Made by a program: the position numbers and the translations under genes. The notes beneath the pieces were generated by a model. The model did no database searches. It had not been told where the DNA came from and was given only the letters and a program-made list of their open reading frames with translations. A DNA stretch of 11,755 nt from an uncultured Acetatifactor sp. (GTDB lineage: Bacteria > Bacillota > Clostridia > Lachnospirales > Lachnospiraceae), in contig CAJUNZ010000090.1 in the NCBI GenBank assembly GCA_910587755.1, positions 1-11,755 on the forward strand, written 5' to 3'. Positions within the stretch are counted from its first letter, which is position 1; the number at the start of each line of letters is the position of its first letter. This document shows positions 1 through 7,263 of this stretch, in pieces.

Positions 1-1
1 G

Positions 2-316
2 ACGCTGTTTTCCTATATTATGGACGGGCTGTCGGCCAGGGGTAAACCCTGCCAGAAGAACACGCTGATTGTGCTGTTGTCACGGCTGATGAACAAGGGG
101 TTTCTGAGTGCCAGGAAGATTGGACGCCGCAACGAATATACCGCTCTTGTCTCTGAGACAGAATACCAAACAGTGCAGACAAAACATTTCCTGGATAAAA
201 TCTATGAGGGCAGCGCAAAAGGTCTGGTATCCAATCTGATCTCAGGGGATCTGCTGTCAGAGGGAGAGTATGAGGAATTGAAAAGACTGTTGGAGAAAGG
301 AAAAGAGAGGCAATGA
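2..316 (+). CDS. BlaI/MecI-family transcriptional repressor, 5'-truncated by the window edge
   Basis: This is the C-terminal 104 codons or so of a small winged-helix repressor. The frame is open from base 2 and enters as TLFSYIMDGL, so the first ATG visible (20) is internal and the true start lies outside the window; roughly 15-25 residues should be missing. The stretch around QKNTLIVLLSRLMNKGFL matches the recognition helix of BlaI/MecI proteins, followed by the wing (KIGRRNEYTALVS) and a C-terminal helical dimerisation region (TKHFLDKIYEGSAKGLVSNL). In the family, the dimer represses its own operon and is cleaved when the partner M56 protease is activated. The stop overlaps the M56 start as ATGA (313-316), which indicates translational coupling. 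The regulated promoter would lie upstream and is not visible. The family call is firm; the inducer is unknown. Confidence 0.9.
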   Translation, partial: TLFSYIMDGLSARGKPCQKNTLIVLLSRLMNKGFLSARKIGRRNEYTALVSETEYQTVQTKHFLDKIYEGSAKGLVSNLISGDLLSEGEYEELKRLLEKGKERQ

Positions 317-2511
317 ACGCAGTGTTGAAGCTCTTTCTGTCCATGTCCGTTTCCGGTAGTGTGTTTATTCTGATTCTGCTGCTGGGAAAAGGCTTTTGGA
401 GAGACAAAATCAGCAGGCAGTGGCAGTATTATATCTGGCTTGTTGTGGTTTTGCGGCTGCTGCTTCCTTTCGGCCCGGAAGCTACCCTGTTTGGAAAGTT
501 TTACGGGGCTGTGGATCAGGCAGTCGCCCGGACTGTCACTGGGCCCCGGCAGCAGCCTTTGTTAAACCTTCCGGCGGAGGGTTCTGTTCCCACTGTGAAT
601 TTGCCGCAGGAGGGCGGTGAAAGCCCGGAAAGACCGGGGGAAGATTTTACAATGTCCCGGGCGTTTGAAGATATTGGCGTGCTGCTGGGGGAGCACATCT
701 GGCTGGTCTGGCTGATGGGTGCTCTGGGGCTGCTGATACGGAAGGTGACGATCTATCAAGGGTTTATGCGGTATATCCGCGCCGGACTGACTCCGGTTTC
801 CGACACCGGGATTTTGGACAGGCTTGCCCTTGCCGCAGAGAGGGCAGGGGTCAGAAAACCGGTAGAATTATGTGTCAACCCGTTGATTTCATCGCCGCTG
901 CTGACGGGCTTTTTCCACCCATGCATCCTGCTGCCACAGGGGGATATGCCTGAAAAGGATTTTACGTACATTGCGCTGCATGAACTGACTCATTACAGGA
1001 GGCGGGATATGTTTTACAAATGGCTGGTGCAGGTGGTGGTGTGCCTGCATTGGTTTAATCCTCTTGTGCATCTTATGAGCCGGGAGATTGAAAAGGCGTG
1101 TGAATTTTCCTGTGATGAGGCAGTTCTTGCCAAGATGGGCCGGGACAAAGGGCAGGAGTATGGGAAAGTGCTGCTGGATGCTATGGCGGCTGTGGGGAGA
1201 TACAAGGAGAATCCGGGAGCTGTCACTTTAAACAGGAACAAAAAATTACTGAAAGAAAGGCTGGGTGCGATTATGAGGGAGAAGGAACGATCAGGAGCAG
1301 TAAAGGCTTTGACGGCGGGGCTGACGGTCTGTGTGGCGTTGGGAGCGTTTTTTGCAGGCACTTATCCTGTGGGAAATACCCGGGCGGCAGCGCTGCCCCA
1401 GGAGCCGGCGGAGGCAGGTGCCCTGCCAGATGGAACTGCCGGGGGGTTGGAGGAATGGTCTGAAACAATCAGTGGAACTGCCGGGGGGTTGGAGGAAGAG
1501 CCTGAAACAATCAATAGAGCTGCCGGGGGATTTGGGGAATGGTATGGAATATTCAATGGAGCTTCTACGGAGATAGAGCGCTATTATGAAGATAAAAACC
1601 TGGCAATGTTTCAAATGTCCTTCTGCTGTCTGGATGAGGAGGCGCAGAGTCAGTGGCTGGAGAGGATTTACGCAGACGGGGACTTTGCGCTGATGGGAAC
1701 GGCGGTGGGTGTGCTGGAGGAAGACTGCGCCCAGATCCGGCAGCTGGCGGAAACAGTCTACAGGGACGGAAGTGTTGCATTTTTTCCCCTTCTGGCCATG
1801 CACATGAGTCAGGAGACGCTGGAGGAATGGCTGGACCGGACTCTGGAGGAGGAGAACCTGTCTTTCCAGCCCATCCTGTACAATGCATTGGGCCGGGGGG
1901 ATGAGTTTGAGCAGATGCAGGAGAAACAGGAGAATGAATGGGCGGAAGCTTATCTGGCCGTAGGTGTTAGGGTGGATGGCAAGGACTATTACTATCAAGG
2001 GGAGCTGGTTCACATTTTTCTTGACAAAAGACGCACTGACCAGGCCTTTTACACGCTGCAGATGAACCCCAAAGGAACGGTCAACATCAAGATTCTCCGC
2101 AATGAAAACAATGAGATCACTGGCGCTGCCTATATGACGGAGGAGGAAGTGAAGGAGCTGTTTGGCGATATGGAGGAGCCGGATTCCCTTCCTGTTGACT
2201 TGGAGACCATAGCCGCCGGAGAGATCATTTGTCTGGGGGAATATACATTGTCCCTGGGGGACAGAATCCGGTATGATATCTTTGCAGAAACAGGAGAGGG
2301 AATGAAGGTCTTTTTCACCAGAAAAGACAGGGAGGACGTGGTTTACTGGTCTGTGCATAACCTGCGCCAAGAGGGGGAACCGCTGAGATGCTATATGGAT
2401 GAAACTGTTGGATCTTGGGCGGAACCCGGCTCGTATCAGCTGTTCCTGCAGGCTACGGAGGGTGATCTGGAAAAAGTTAAGGGAAGTGTTTTGATTACTT
2501 CGGAAGATTGA
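313..2511 (+). CDS. M56-family (BlaR1/MecR1-like) membrane metallopeptidase, antirepressor partner of the BlaI-type regulator
   Basis: The protein has 732 residues. Hydrophobic segments lie near residues 6-24, 38-52, 128-142, 237-255 and 330-348, with a Pro/Gly-rich loop (about 70-112) between the second and third. The cytoplasmic zinc-protease signature HELTH is at 223-227, and the downstream conserved E264-x-x-C-D-E269 motif is present, so the protease looks intact. In the family, this domain cleaves or licenses cleavage of the BlaI repressor after an extracellular signal. Here the extracellular half (about 350-732) is not a recognisable transpeptidase-like sensor: I see no SxxK in it. It contains three 14-residue repeats (about 374-415), an acidic helical region, and a segment with YYYQGELVHIFLD and TLQMNPKGTV, a pattern I associate with M56 proteins of Lachnospiraceae. 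The start ATG is preceded by a weak purine stretch (GAGAGG) and overlaps the repressor stop. Beta-lactam sensing should therefore not be assumed. Confidence 0.88.
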   Translation: MNAVLKLFLSMSVSGSVFILILLLGKGFWRDKISRQWQYYIWLVVVLRLLLPFGPEATLFGKFYGAVDQAVARTVTGPRQQPLLNLPAEGSVPTVNLPQEGGESPERPGEDFTMSRAFEDIGVLLGEHIWLVWLMGALGLLIRKVTIYQGFMRYIRAGLTPVSDTGILDRLALAAERAGVRKPVELCVNPLISSPLLTGFFHPCILLPQGDMPEKDFTYIALHELTHYRRRDMFYKWLVQVVVCLHWFNPLVHLMSREIEKACEFSCDEAVLAKMGRDKGQEYGKVLLDAMAAVGRYKENPGAVTLNRNKKLLKERLGAIMREKERSGAVKALTAGLTVCVALGAFFAGTYPVGNTRAAALPQEPAEAGALPDGTAGGLEEWSETISGTAGGLEEEPETINRAAGGFGEWYGIFNGASTEIERYYEDKNLAMFQMSFCCLDEEAQSQWLERIYADGDFALMGTAVGVLEEDCAQIRQLAETVYRDGSVAFFPLLAMHMSQETLEEWLDRTLEEENLSFQPILYNALGRGDEFEQMQEKQENEWAEAYLAVGVRVDGKDYYYQGELVHIFLDKRRTDQAFYTLQMNPKGTVNIKILRNENNEITGAAYMTEEEVKELFGDMEEPDSLPVDLETIAAGEIICLGEYTLSLGDRIRYDIFAETGEGMKVFFTRKDREDVVYWSVHNLRQEGEPLRCYMDETVGSWAEPGSYQLFLQATEGDLEKVKGSVLITSED
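1432..1557 (+). repeat. Three in-frame 42-bp (14-residue) tandem repeats inside the M56 gene
   Basis: Copies lie at 1432-1473, 1474-1515 and 1516-1557. They read GTAGGLEEWSETIS, GTAGGLEEEPETIN and RAAGGFGEWYGIFN. Copies one and two are nearly identical in DNA; the third is diverged. A fourth, very degenerate unit may follow to 1599. The array lies just after the last membrane segment, so it would form a linker on the outer face before the C-terminal domain. Confidence 0.85.
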
Positions 2512-2540
2512 TTTTGGGCGTGTATTCTCAAATGCGCTTC

Positions 2541-2569
2541 AGGGCGGCCTTTTGTTGGAAGGCCGCCCT
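2541..2569. terminator. GC-rich perfect hairpin after the M56 gene, possible terminator
   Basis: AGGGCGGCCT (2541-2550) and AGGCCGCCCT (2560-2569) form a perfect 10-bp stem with a 9-base loop, 29 bases after the M56 stop. It lies between convergent genes, so it could serve both. There is no T-run on either side, so it is not a textbook rho-independent terminator, and its role is inferred. Confidence 0.45.
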
Positions 2570-2605
2570 ATTGCCGGAAGGCTGTTCTATTGCCGGAAGG
2601 CCGTC
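2549..2605. repeat. 19-bp tandem repeat, three copies
   Basis: Units lie at 2549-2567, 2568-2586 and 2587-2605. Units two and three share CTATTGCCGGAAGGC and differ at two of 19 positions. Unit one is more diverged but keeps TTG..GGAAGGC. The array overlaps the right arm of the hairpin. The rest of the gap up to the Uma2 stop (2606-2702) shows no gene or clear signal. Confidence 0.7.
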
Positions 2606-2702
2606 CTCCTTCCCTCGAGTTCCGCGTCACGGTCGGTCCGGCTTTTGTACAGAGGGGCACAGTATTTGGCGGGGACAGAGGTGGCAGTGGGCAGCGCTAT
2701 GG

Positions 2703-3257
2703 TCAGGTATGCTGTGGGAGTAAATCGGCCAGGGTAATGTTGAATTCTTCAAAAATACATGCGGGTATAGAATCGTCAAAAGAGTATTGATTTGTTCTCT
2801 TTTCCTGTTCAAAATCATACACGAGGACAGTACGCTTTAGAGGATTTACGATCCAGTACTCTCTGACTCCTGCAGTGCGGTATTTAAATAATTTGATCCC
2901 ATAATCCATCTGCTGGGTGGATGGGGACACAACCTCTATGATCCAGTCTGGGGCGCCATTGCATCCCTTTTCGTCTATTTTCTCTTTGGAGCAGATGACA
3001 GAGATATCCGGCTCTACGTAGTTTCTGTCATCCTGGGTGAGAAACACAGCAAACGGAGCAGGTAACACTTCGCAGCTTCCCTTTTTTTGGTCAATGTAAT
3101 CCGAAATTTTTCTGGCGAGAGCATATGAAATTCTCTGGTGTACTGTATTTGGTGGCGCCATCATATACATCCGGCCGTCGATTAATTCTGCCCTCTGTCC
3201 CTCCGGCAGGGTTTGGATATCATCTATCGTATGGAATTTTTCTTGTGTCAATGCCAT
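2703..3257 (-). CDS. Uma2-family protein (DUF820), putative PD-(D/E)XK endonuclease-like
   Basis: The protein has 184 residues, the usual size for the family. Order of motifs: AELIDGRMYMM (23-33), VEPDISVI (81-88), WIIEVVSPST (105-114), then IKLFKYRTAGVREYWIVNP (121-139). In the family, the Asp of PD (84), Glu of the IIEV strand (108) and a following Lys (122 or 125) make a PD-(D/E)XK-like site. Nuclease activity is predicted for Uma2 proteins, but the biological role is unclear. The ATG (3257-3255) has an SD (GTGAGGAAAA) just upstream and a strong promoter of its own. The gene is transcribed against its neighbours and is visibly more AT-rich, which suggests later acquisition. It lies beside a truncated GH18 gene. 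Confidence 0.9.
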   Translation of the reverse strand: MALTQEKFHTIDDIQTLPEGQRAELIDGRMYMMAPPNTVHQRISYALARKISDYIDQKKGSCEVLPAPFAVFLTQDDRNYVEPDISVICSKEKIDEKGCNGAPDWIIEVVSPSTQQMDYGIKLFKYRTAGVREYWIVNPLKRTVLVYDFEQEKRTNQYSFDDSIPACIFEEFNITLADLLPQHT

Positions 3258-3322
3258 AAGTTTTCCTCACTTTCTTTTTTGAATGACCATTTCCGGTTGA
3301 CAGGTGTTCTTTTCACAGCATA

Positions 3323-3351
3323 ATTATAAATTGATTTTCAAAATTTTTCAA
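3323..3351 (-). promoter_or_regulatory. Sigma-A type promoter for the Uma2 gene
   Basis: Read on the minus strand, TTGAAA (3351-3346) is separated by exactly 17 bases from a perfect TATAAT (3328-3323). Transcription would start near 3316, giving a leader of about 58 bases before the ATG at 3257 and its SD (3270-3261). The region is very AT-rich. A second TTGAAA at 3341-3336 is too close to the -10 to matter. Confidence 0.82.
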
Positions 3352-3425
3352 TGGAAGGATGAAAGTATTCTCTTGTTCCCGGCAGTCAGCACACGGTACC
3401 TTTTGCGGAAAAATACCTGCGGCTT

Positions 3426-3860
3426 GAGCGGGGCTATACCTATGGGCCTCCTATGGCAGTTGCGCCCTTAAATCAGGTTCGCCGGGTGGTGGAGTATGCT
3501 TTGACGGAGATACCGGCGTCAAAAATTGATCTGGGAATCCCTAACTACGGGTATGACTGGCCCCTGCCCTATGAGAGGGGTGTCACCAAAGCCGCTACCA
3601 TAGGAAATGTGCAGGCGGTGAGAATCGCCGTGGAACAGGGGGCGGAGATTGAGTTTGACAGCCTGGCCCAGAGCCCCTATTTCCGCTATTCCACCGGGGG
3701 AACCGAGCATGAGGTGTGGTTTGAGGATGTGAGGAGCCTGGAGGCAAAGTTCGGCCTGATGGAAGAGTATGGACTGCACGGCTGCGGGTACTGGCAGGTC
3801 ATGGAGTGGTTCAGAGCCAACTGGCTGTTGCTGCGGGACTTGTTTTATATAGAAAAGTAA
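3426..3860 (+). pseudogene. C-terminal remnant of a YaaH/SleL-like GH18 glycosidase
   Basis: The frame is open from a TGA at 3360-3362. Recognisable GH18 sequence begins only around 3426 (ERGYTYGPPMAVAPLNQ) and continues through KIDLGIPNYGYDWPLPYE, a segment with PYFRY and HEVWFED, YGLHGCGYWQV and a normal C-terminus ending in FYIEK. In spore-cortex N-acetylglucosaminidases of the YaaH/SleL type, these blocks form the last strands of the TIM barrel. The LysM domains and the catalytic DxxDxE strand lie in the missing N-terminal half. The first possible start, ATG 3453, has no SD. The residue before GYTYG is Arg where Trp is usual, so the junction lies close by. I judge this a non-functional fragment. 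The family call is good; whether it is still expressed is unknown. Confidence 0.75.
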
Positions 3861-3898
3861 GGCGCTGCAGTTTACCCTGCCGGGACTTTCGGCAGTCC

Positions 3899-3927
3899 TT
3901 GACGAACGGTCTGCGAAATGATATAGT
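3899..3927 (+). promoter_or_regulatory. Sigma-A type promoter upstream of the CNNM/CorC gene
   Basis: TTGACG (3899-3904), a 17-base spacer and TATAGT (3922-3927) give a near-consensus promoter 39 bases after the GH18-remnant stop. The predicted start is near 3934, which leaves a leader of about 105 nt before the GTG at 4041. It probably drives the CNNM gene and perhaps yebC and the genes beyond, because no clear terminator separates them. Confidence 0.75.
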
Positions 3928-3968
3928 AGGGAGTGTTGCTGCAGGCAGCCGAATACTCCTGCCCAAAG

Positions 3969-3984
3969 GCCTGCGGAGGCAGGC
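3969..3984 (+). other. Perfect 6-bp GC hairpin in the CNNM leader
   Basis: GCCTGC (3969-3974), loop GGAG, GCAGGC (3979-3984). It lies within the predicted untranslated leader, 57 bases before the GTG start. An alternative pairing of TCCTGCC (from 3958) with GGCAGGA is mutually exclusive with it. No T-run follows. This may be a simple leader structure; function is unknown. Nothing else is recognisable in 3861-4019. Confidence 0.4.
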
Positions 3985-4027
3985 AGGATAAGGCGTCAGG
4001 GGCCTTCGGTGCATGAAGATTGATGTT

Positions 4028-4032
4028 GGAGG
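4028..4032 (+). promoter_or_regulatory. Shine-Dalgarno that decides the CNNM start
   Basis: GGAGG is 8 bases before GTG 4041, which is ideal spacing. The upstream in-frame candidates TTG 4020 and ATG 4023 have no SD before them, and this SD lies inside the reading frame they would open. Confidence 0.7.
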
Positions 4033-4040
4033 AAAAAGAA

Positions 4041-5441
4041 GTGGATGACAGTGGGCCAGGCGCCAATATTGTTTTGTATTTCGTATTGCTGTTGGTTGAT
4101 GTGTTTTTCTATGGGTTCGGGTCGGCTCTGGGCGCTCTGAACCGGAAGGAGGTCGAAAGAAGGGCGGAGGAGGAGAAGGATAAGAAGTCTGTGCGGCTCA
4201 ACTCCATCCTCGGCAATCCCACGGAATATGAGAATACCGTGGAGTTGGCCACCACCCTGGTAAATGTGATTATGGGGGCGGTTCATCTGGCGCTTCTGCT
4301 GCGCCTGGTGAACATGGGGCTGCAGGTTGTGGCGGAGAACCGGCTGCAGCTGCAGGGAATCCCGGCGGGAGCCATTATGGCGGTGGCAGCAGTGCTTTCA
4401 ACCCTGCTGCTTCTGTACATAACGCTCACTCTGGGGGTTTTGCTGCCGAAAAAGGTGGCGGCCAGGATTCCCGATAAATGGGCTTATGTCTGCATAGGAC
4501 CGGTTTATTTTATCACAAGGCTTCTGTCCCCCTTTATGGGGCTTGTCACCCTGACCACAAAGGGGATTCTTCGGATATTCGGCGCCGGGGAGAAGAAGGA
4601 CGAGGCGGATGTGACAGAGGAAGAGATCATCAGTATGGTAAACGAGGGCCATGAGCAGGGGCTGATCCAGGCCAGCGAGGCGGAGATGATCTCCAATATC
4701 TTTGAGTTCGGGGACAAGGAAGTCCAGGACATTATGACGAACAGAAAACACATGGTGGCCATAGATGCGGATATGGTGCTCCAGGAGGCCATTACCTTTA
4801 TGCTGGAGGGCAAGAACAGCCGCTACCCTGTCTATGAGGAGAACATTGACCATATTATCGGAATTCTGCACTTGAAGGACGCCATGCGTTTTCACACAGA
4901 TGATGACAAACTGGTCACTCCTTTGAAAGAACTGGAAGGGCTGATGCGGGAACCCTGCTTTGTGCCCCAGACCAAGAATATCGACGAGCTGTTCCAGGAG
5001 ATGCAGGCGGAGAAGCTTCAGATGGCCATTGTGGTGGATGAGTACGGCCAGACAGCCGGGCTGGTGGCTATGGAGGATATTCTGGAGGAGATTGTGGGGA
5101 ATATTCTTGACGAGTATGACGAGGATAATGAATATATTGAAGAAAAAGGAGACGACAGCTACTGCGTAGAGGGTAAAACACCCCTGGAGGAGCTGGAGGA
5201 GCGTCTGGGGATCTCCTTTGAGGAGGAATCTTTTGAAACGCTCAACGGATTTCTCATCTCTAGAATGGACAAGATACCGGAGCCGGATGAGGAGTTTGAC
5301 GTGGACTACAGAGGATATAACTTTAAGATTCTTTCTGTGGAGAACAAGATGATCCAGAGTGTTCTGGTCACGAGGCTTGGACAGACGGAGGAAGAGGTCC
5401 AGGAGGAGGAAAATCCCTCAAAGAGCGGGGATAGAAAATAA
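4041..5441 (+). CDS. CNNM/HlyC-CorC family membrane protein with CBS pair (putative divalent-cation transporter)
   Basis: Numbering is from GTG 4041 (466 residues; ATG 4023 would add six). The N-terminal DUF21/CNNM membrane domain covers about 10-170, with hydrophobic segments at IVLYFVLLLVDVFFYGFG, VIMGAVHLALLLRLV and AVAAVLSTLLLLYITLTLGV. The last is followed by LLPKKVA, which corresponds to the GE-x-x-PK-x-x-A motif of the family. Two CBS repeats follow (about 232-350: MTNRKHMVAIDAD and VVDEYGQTAGLVAMEDILEEIVG), then an acidic linker and the C-terminal CorC_HlyC domain (about 374-447). Relatives export or regulate Mg2+ and Co2+, and the old name haemolysin is misleading. The CBS pair would bind nucleotide-Mg. 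The gene has its own promoter and lies 59 bases before yebC. The family call is firm; the substrate is inferred. Confidence 0.9.
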   Translation: MDDSGPGANIVLYFVLLLVDVFFYGFGSALGALNRKEVERRAEEEKDKKSVRLNSILGNPTEYENTVELATTLVNVIMGAVHLALLLRLVNMGLQVVAENRLQLQGIPAGAIMAVAAVLSTLLLLYITLTLGVLLPKKVAARIPDKWAYVCIGPVYFITRLLSPFMGLVTLTTKGILRIFGAGEKKDEADVTEEEIISMVNEGHEQGLIQASEAEMISNIFEFGDKEVQDIMTNRKHMVAIDADMVLQEAITFMLEGKNSRYPVYEENIDHIIGILHLKDAMRFHTDDDKLVTPLKELEGLMREPCFVPQTKNIDELFQEMQAEKLQMAIVVDEYGQTAGLVAMEDILEEIVGNILDEYDEDNEYIEEKGDDSYCVEGKTPLEELEERLGISFEEESFETLNGFLISRMDKIPEPDEEFDVDYRGYNFKILSVENKMIQSVLVTRLGQTEEEVQEEENPSKSGDRK

Positions 5442-5500
5442 ATCATTGATACATCCAGGGGCGGGATACCCTCTGGAAGCCATAAGAGAAGGAGACGCAT

Positions 5501-6229
5501 ATGTCAGGACATTCAAAATTTGCCAATATTAAACATAAGAAAGAGAGAAATGATGCCGCAAAGGGCAAAATATTTACCATCATTGGAAGGGAAATCGCTG
5601 TGGCCGTGAAAGAGGGCGGCCCGGATCCCAACAATAATTTTAAACTGGCCAGTGTGATCGCCAAGGCCAAGGCCAACAATATGCCCAATGACACCATTGA
5701 GAGGGGCATCAAGAAGGCGGCCGGGGATGTGGGCAATGTGAACTATGAGTATGTGACCTATGAGGGCTACGGCCCAAGCGGCATTGCCATCATAGTGGAC
5801 GCTCTGACCGACAACAAGAACCGCACGGCGGCAAATGTGAGAAGCGCTTTTACAAAAGGTCAGGGAAACGTGGGAACCCCCGGATGCGTTTCCTTTATGT
5901 TTGACAGAAAGGGGCAGATCATCATCGACAAGGAAGAGTGTGACATGGAGGCGGATGACCTGATGATGACAGCCCTGGATGCAGGCGCGGAGGACTTTGG
6001 CGAGGAGGAGGACAGCTACGAAGTGCTGACGGATCCGGATGGGTTTGAGGAGGTGCGCAAAGCCCTGGAGGAGGCAGGCATTCCCATGATGAGCGCGGAA
6101 GTGACTATGATTCCGCAGAATTATGTGGAACTTTCGGACGAGGGGGCGGTGAAGAGCCTTCAGAAAATTCTGGATATCCTGGACAATGATGACGATGTCC
6201 AGGCAGTGTACCATAACTGGGACGAGTAG
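5501..6229 (+). CDS. yebC: YebC/PmpR family DNA-binding / translation-associated regulator
   Basis: At 242 residues the length is normal for YebC/TACO1 proteins. The N-terminus MSGHSKFANIKHKK is diagnostic, followed by KGKIFTIIGREI, NNMPNDTIERGIKK, YEGYGPSGIAIIVD and NKNRTAANVRSAF, all family blocks. The acidic middle domain and the C-terminal AVYHNWDE complete it. The family was described as transcriptional regulators (PmpR), and more recent work places members on ribosomes, helping translation of proline-rich motifs. The start ATG has an SD (AGAAGGAG) 6-7 bases upstream. It lies between the CNNM gene and a GT2 gene, 31 bases from the latter, so it may be co-transcribed with both. It is likely cytosolic and intact. 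Confidence 0.96.
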   Translation: MSGHSKFANIKHKKERNDAAKGKIFTIIGREIAVAVKEGGPDPNNNFKLASVIAKAKANNMPNDTIERGIKKAAGDVGNVNYEYVTYEGYGPSGIAIIVDALTDNKNRTAANVRSAFTKGQGNVGTPGCVSFMFDRKGQIIIDKEECDMEADDLMMTALDAGAEDFGEEEDSYEVLTDPDGFEEVRKALEEAGIPMMSAEVTMIPQNYVELSDEGAVKSLQKILDILDNDDDVQAVYHNWDE

Positions 6230-6260
6230 GCACCGGGAAAGGGCCGGAAGGGAAGATTTT

Positions 6261-7262
6261 ATGGACAGACTGGCAATCGTGGTTCCCTGTTACAATGAGG
6301 AGGAAGTGCTGTGTCTTGCCAGCCAGGCGTTGCGGGGAGTTCTGGATGACCTGGTGGGGAAGGGGAAAATCGCTGCCGACAGTTTTATCCTGTTTGTAAA
6401 TGACGGAAGCCGGGACCGCACATGGGAGCTGATCGAGGCGGAACATGCGGCCCACCCGGTCCAGGTGGCCGGGGTGAAGCTGGCGGGAAATGTGGGTCAT
6501 CAGTTTGCCCTGACGGCGGGTCTGAACACGGCAAAGGATATGTGCGACGTGACCATTTCCATCGACGCGGATCTGCAGGATGATGTGGCTGTCATTGAGG
6601 AGATGGTGGACAAATTTCATGAGGGGAGCGATATTGTGTACGGGGTACGGCGGGAGCGAAAGACGGACACTTTTTTTAAACGGACCACGGCGCAGGCATT
6701 CTACAGGCTCATGAGTCTTATGGGGGTAAAAACCGTCTATAATCATGCGGATTTTCGTCTTATGTCCCAGCGGGCGGTGGAAGAGTTCTCAAAATACAAG
6801 GAGACGAACCTGTTTCTCCGGGGGATGGTTCCTCTTATCGGCTACCAGACAGACTGTGTCTACTATGACAGGAAAGAGCGGGCGGCGGGTGAGTCCAAAT
6901 ATCCTCTGAAGAAGATGCTGGCTCTTGCTTTTAACGGCATCTCTTCTTTCAGCATCAAACCCATCAGCCTGATTTTGGGGCTTGGCCTGTTTATCATTTT
7001 TGTGTCCTTTGTGGCGCTGGTGTACGCGCTGATCTCATATTTTACAGGGCGCGTGGTGGCAGGGTGGACTTCACTGATTTTATCCATCTGGTTCCTGGGG
7101 GGCCTGCAGCTGCTTGCCATCGGCATGGTGGGGCAGTATATCGGCAAGATTTATATTGAGGTGAAACACAGACCCCGTTATAATATAGAAAAAGTGATCG
7201 CCGGCGGGGTGCTTCCTGAGAAATCAGCCGGAGTCGGTAAGGCTCAGGATGGGAAGGCTTAA
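6261..7262 (+). CDS. GT2-family glycosyltransferase, GtrB/DPM1-like (polyprenyl-phosphate type)
   Basis: The protein has 333 residues from ATG 6261, chosen because GGAAGGGA sits 7 bases upstream. An in-frame ATG at 6186 would overlap yebC by 44 bases and add 25 residues unlike the family. GT-A motifs: VVPCYNEEE at the N-terminus, NDGS (47-50), the metal-binding DADLQDD (102-108), ADFRLMS, and AGESKYPLKKM (E211), which is typical of GtrB and dolichol-phosphate mannose synthase relatives. Two C-terminal membrane segments follow (about 237-260 and 270-293), then a basic cytosolic tail. Such enzymes transfer a sugar from a nucleotide donor to undecaprenyl phosphate on the cytosolic face. The lipid-linked sugar is then used outside by a GT-C enzyme, and the next gene, one base away, encodes a candidate. 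The sugar is not predictable. Confidence 0.9.
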   Translation: MDRLAIVVPCYNEEEVLCLASQALRGVLDDLVGKGKIAADSFILFVNDGSRDRTWELIEAEHAAHPVQVAGVKLAGNVGHQFALTAGLNTAKDMCDVTISIDADLQDDVAVIEEMVDKFHEGSDIVYGVRRERKTDTFFKRTTAQAFYRLMSLMGVKTVYNHADFRLMSQRAVEEFSKYKETNLFLRGMVPLIGYQTDCVYYDRKERAAGESKYPLKKMLALAFNGISSFSIKPISLILGLGLFIIFVSFVALVYALISYFTGRVVAGWTSLILSIWFLGGLQLLAIGMVGQYIGKIYIEVKHRPRYNIEKVIAGGVLPEKSAGVGKAQDGKA

Positions 7263-7263
7263 G

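Noticed and set aside
1291..2370. A 359-codon minus-strand frame inside the M56 gene
   Set aside because: It is antisense to a protein with clear motifs and shows low-complexity, family-less sequence typical of shadow frames.
313..2511. Calling the M56 protein a beta-lactam sensor BlaR1
   Set aside because: The C-terminal half shows no SxxK motif, so only the protease-type relationship is supported.
5513..6214. A 233-codon minus-strand frame across yebC
   Set aside because: It is antisense to an unmistakable YebC. The His/Val-rich composition is what reverse reading of this gene gives.
6186..6260. Longer N-terminus for the GT2 gene from ATG 6186
   Set aside because: It overlaps yebC by 44 bases and precedes the usual GT2 beginning (IVVPCYNEEE); ATG 6261 has the SD.
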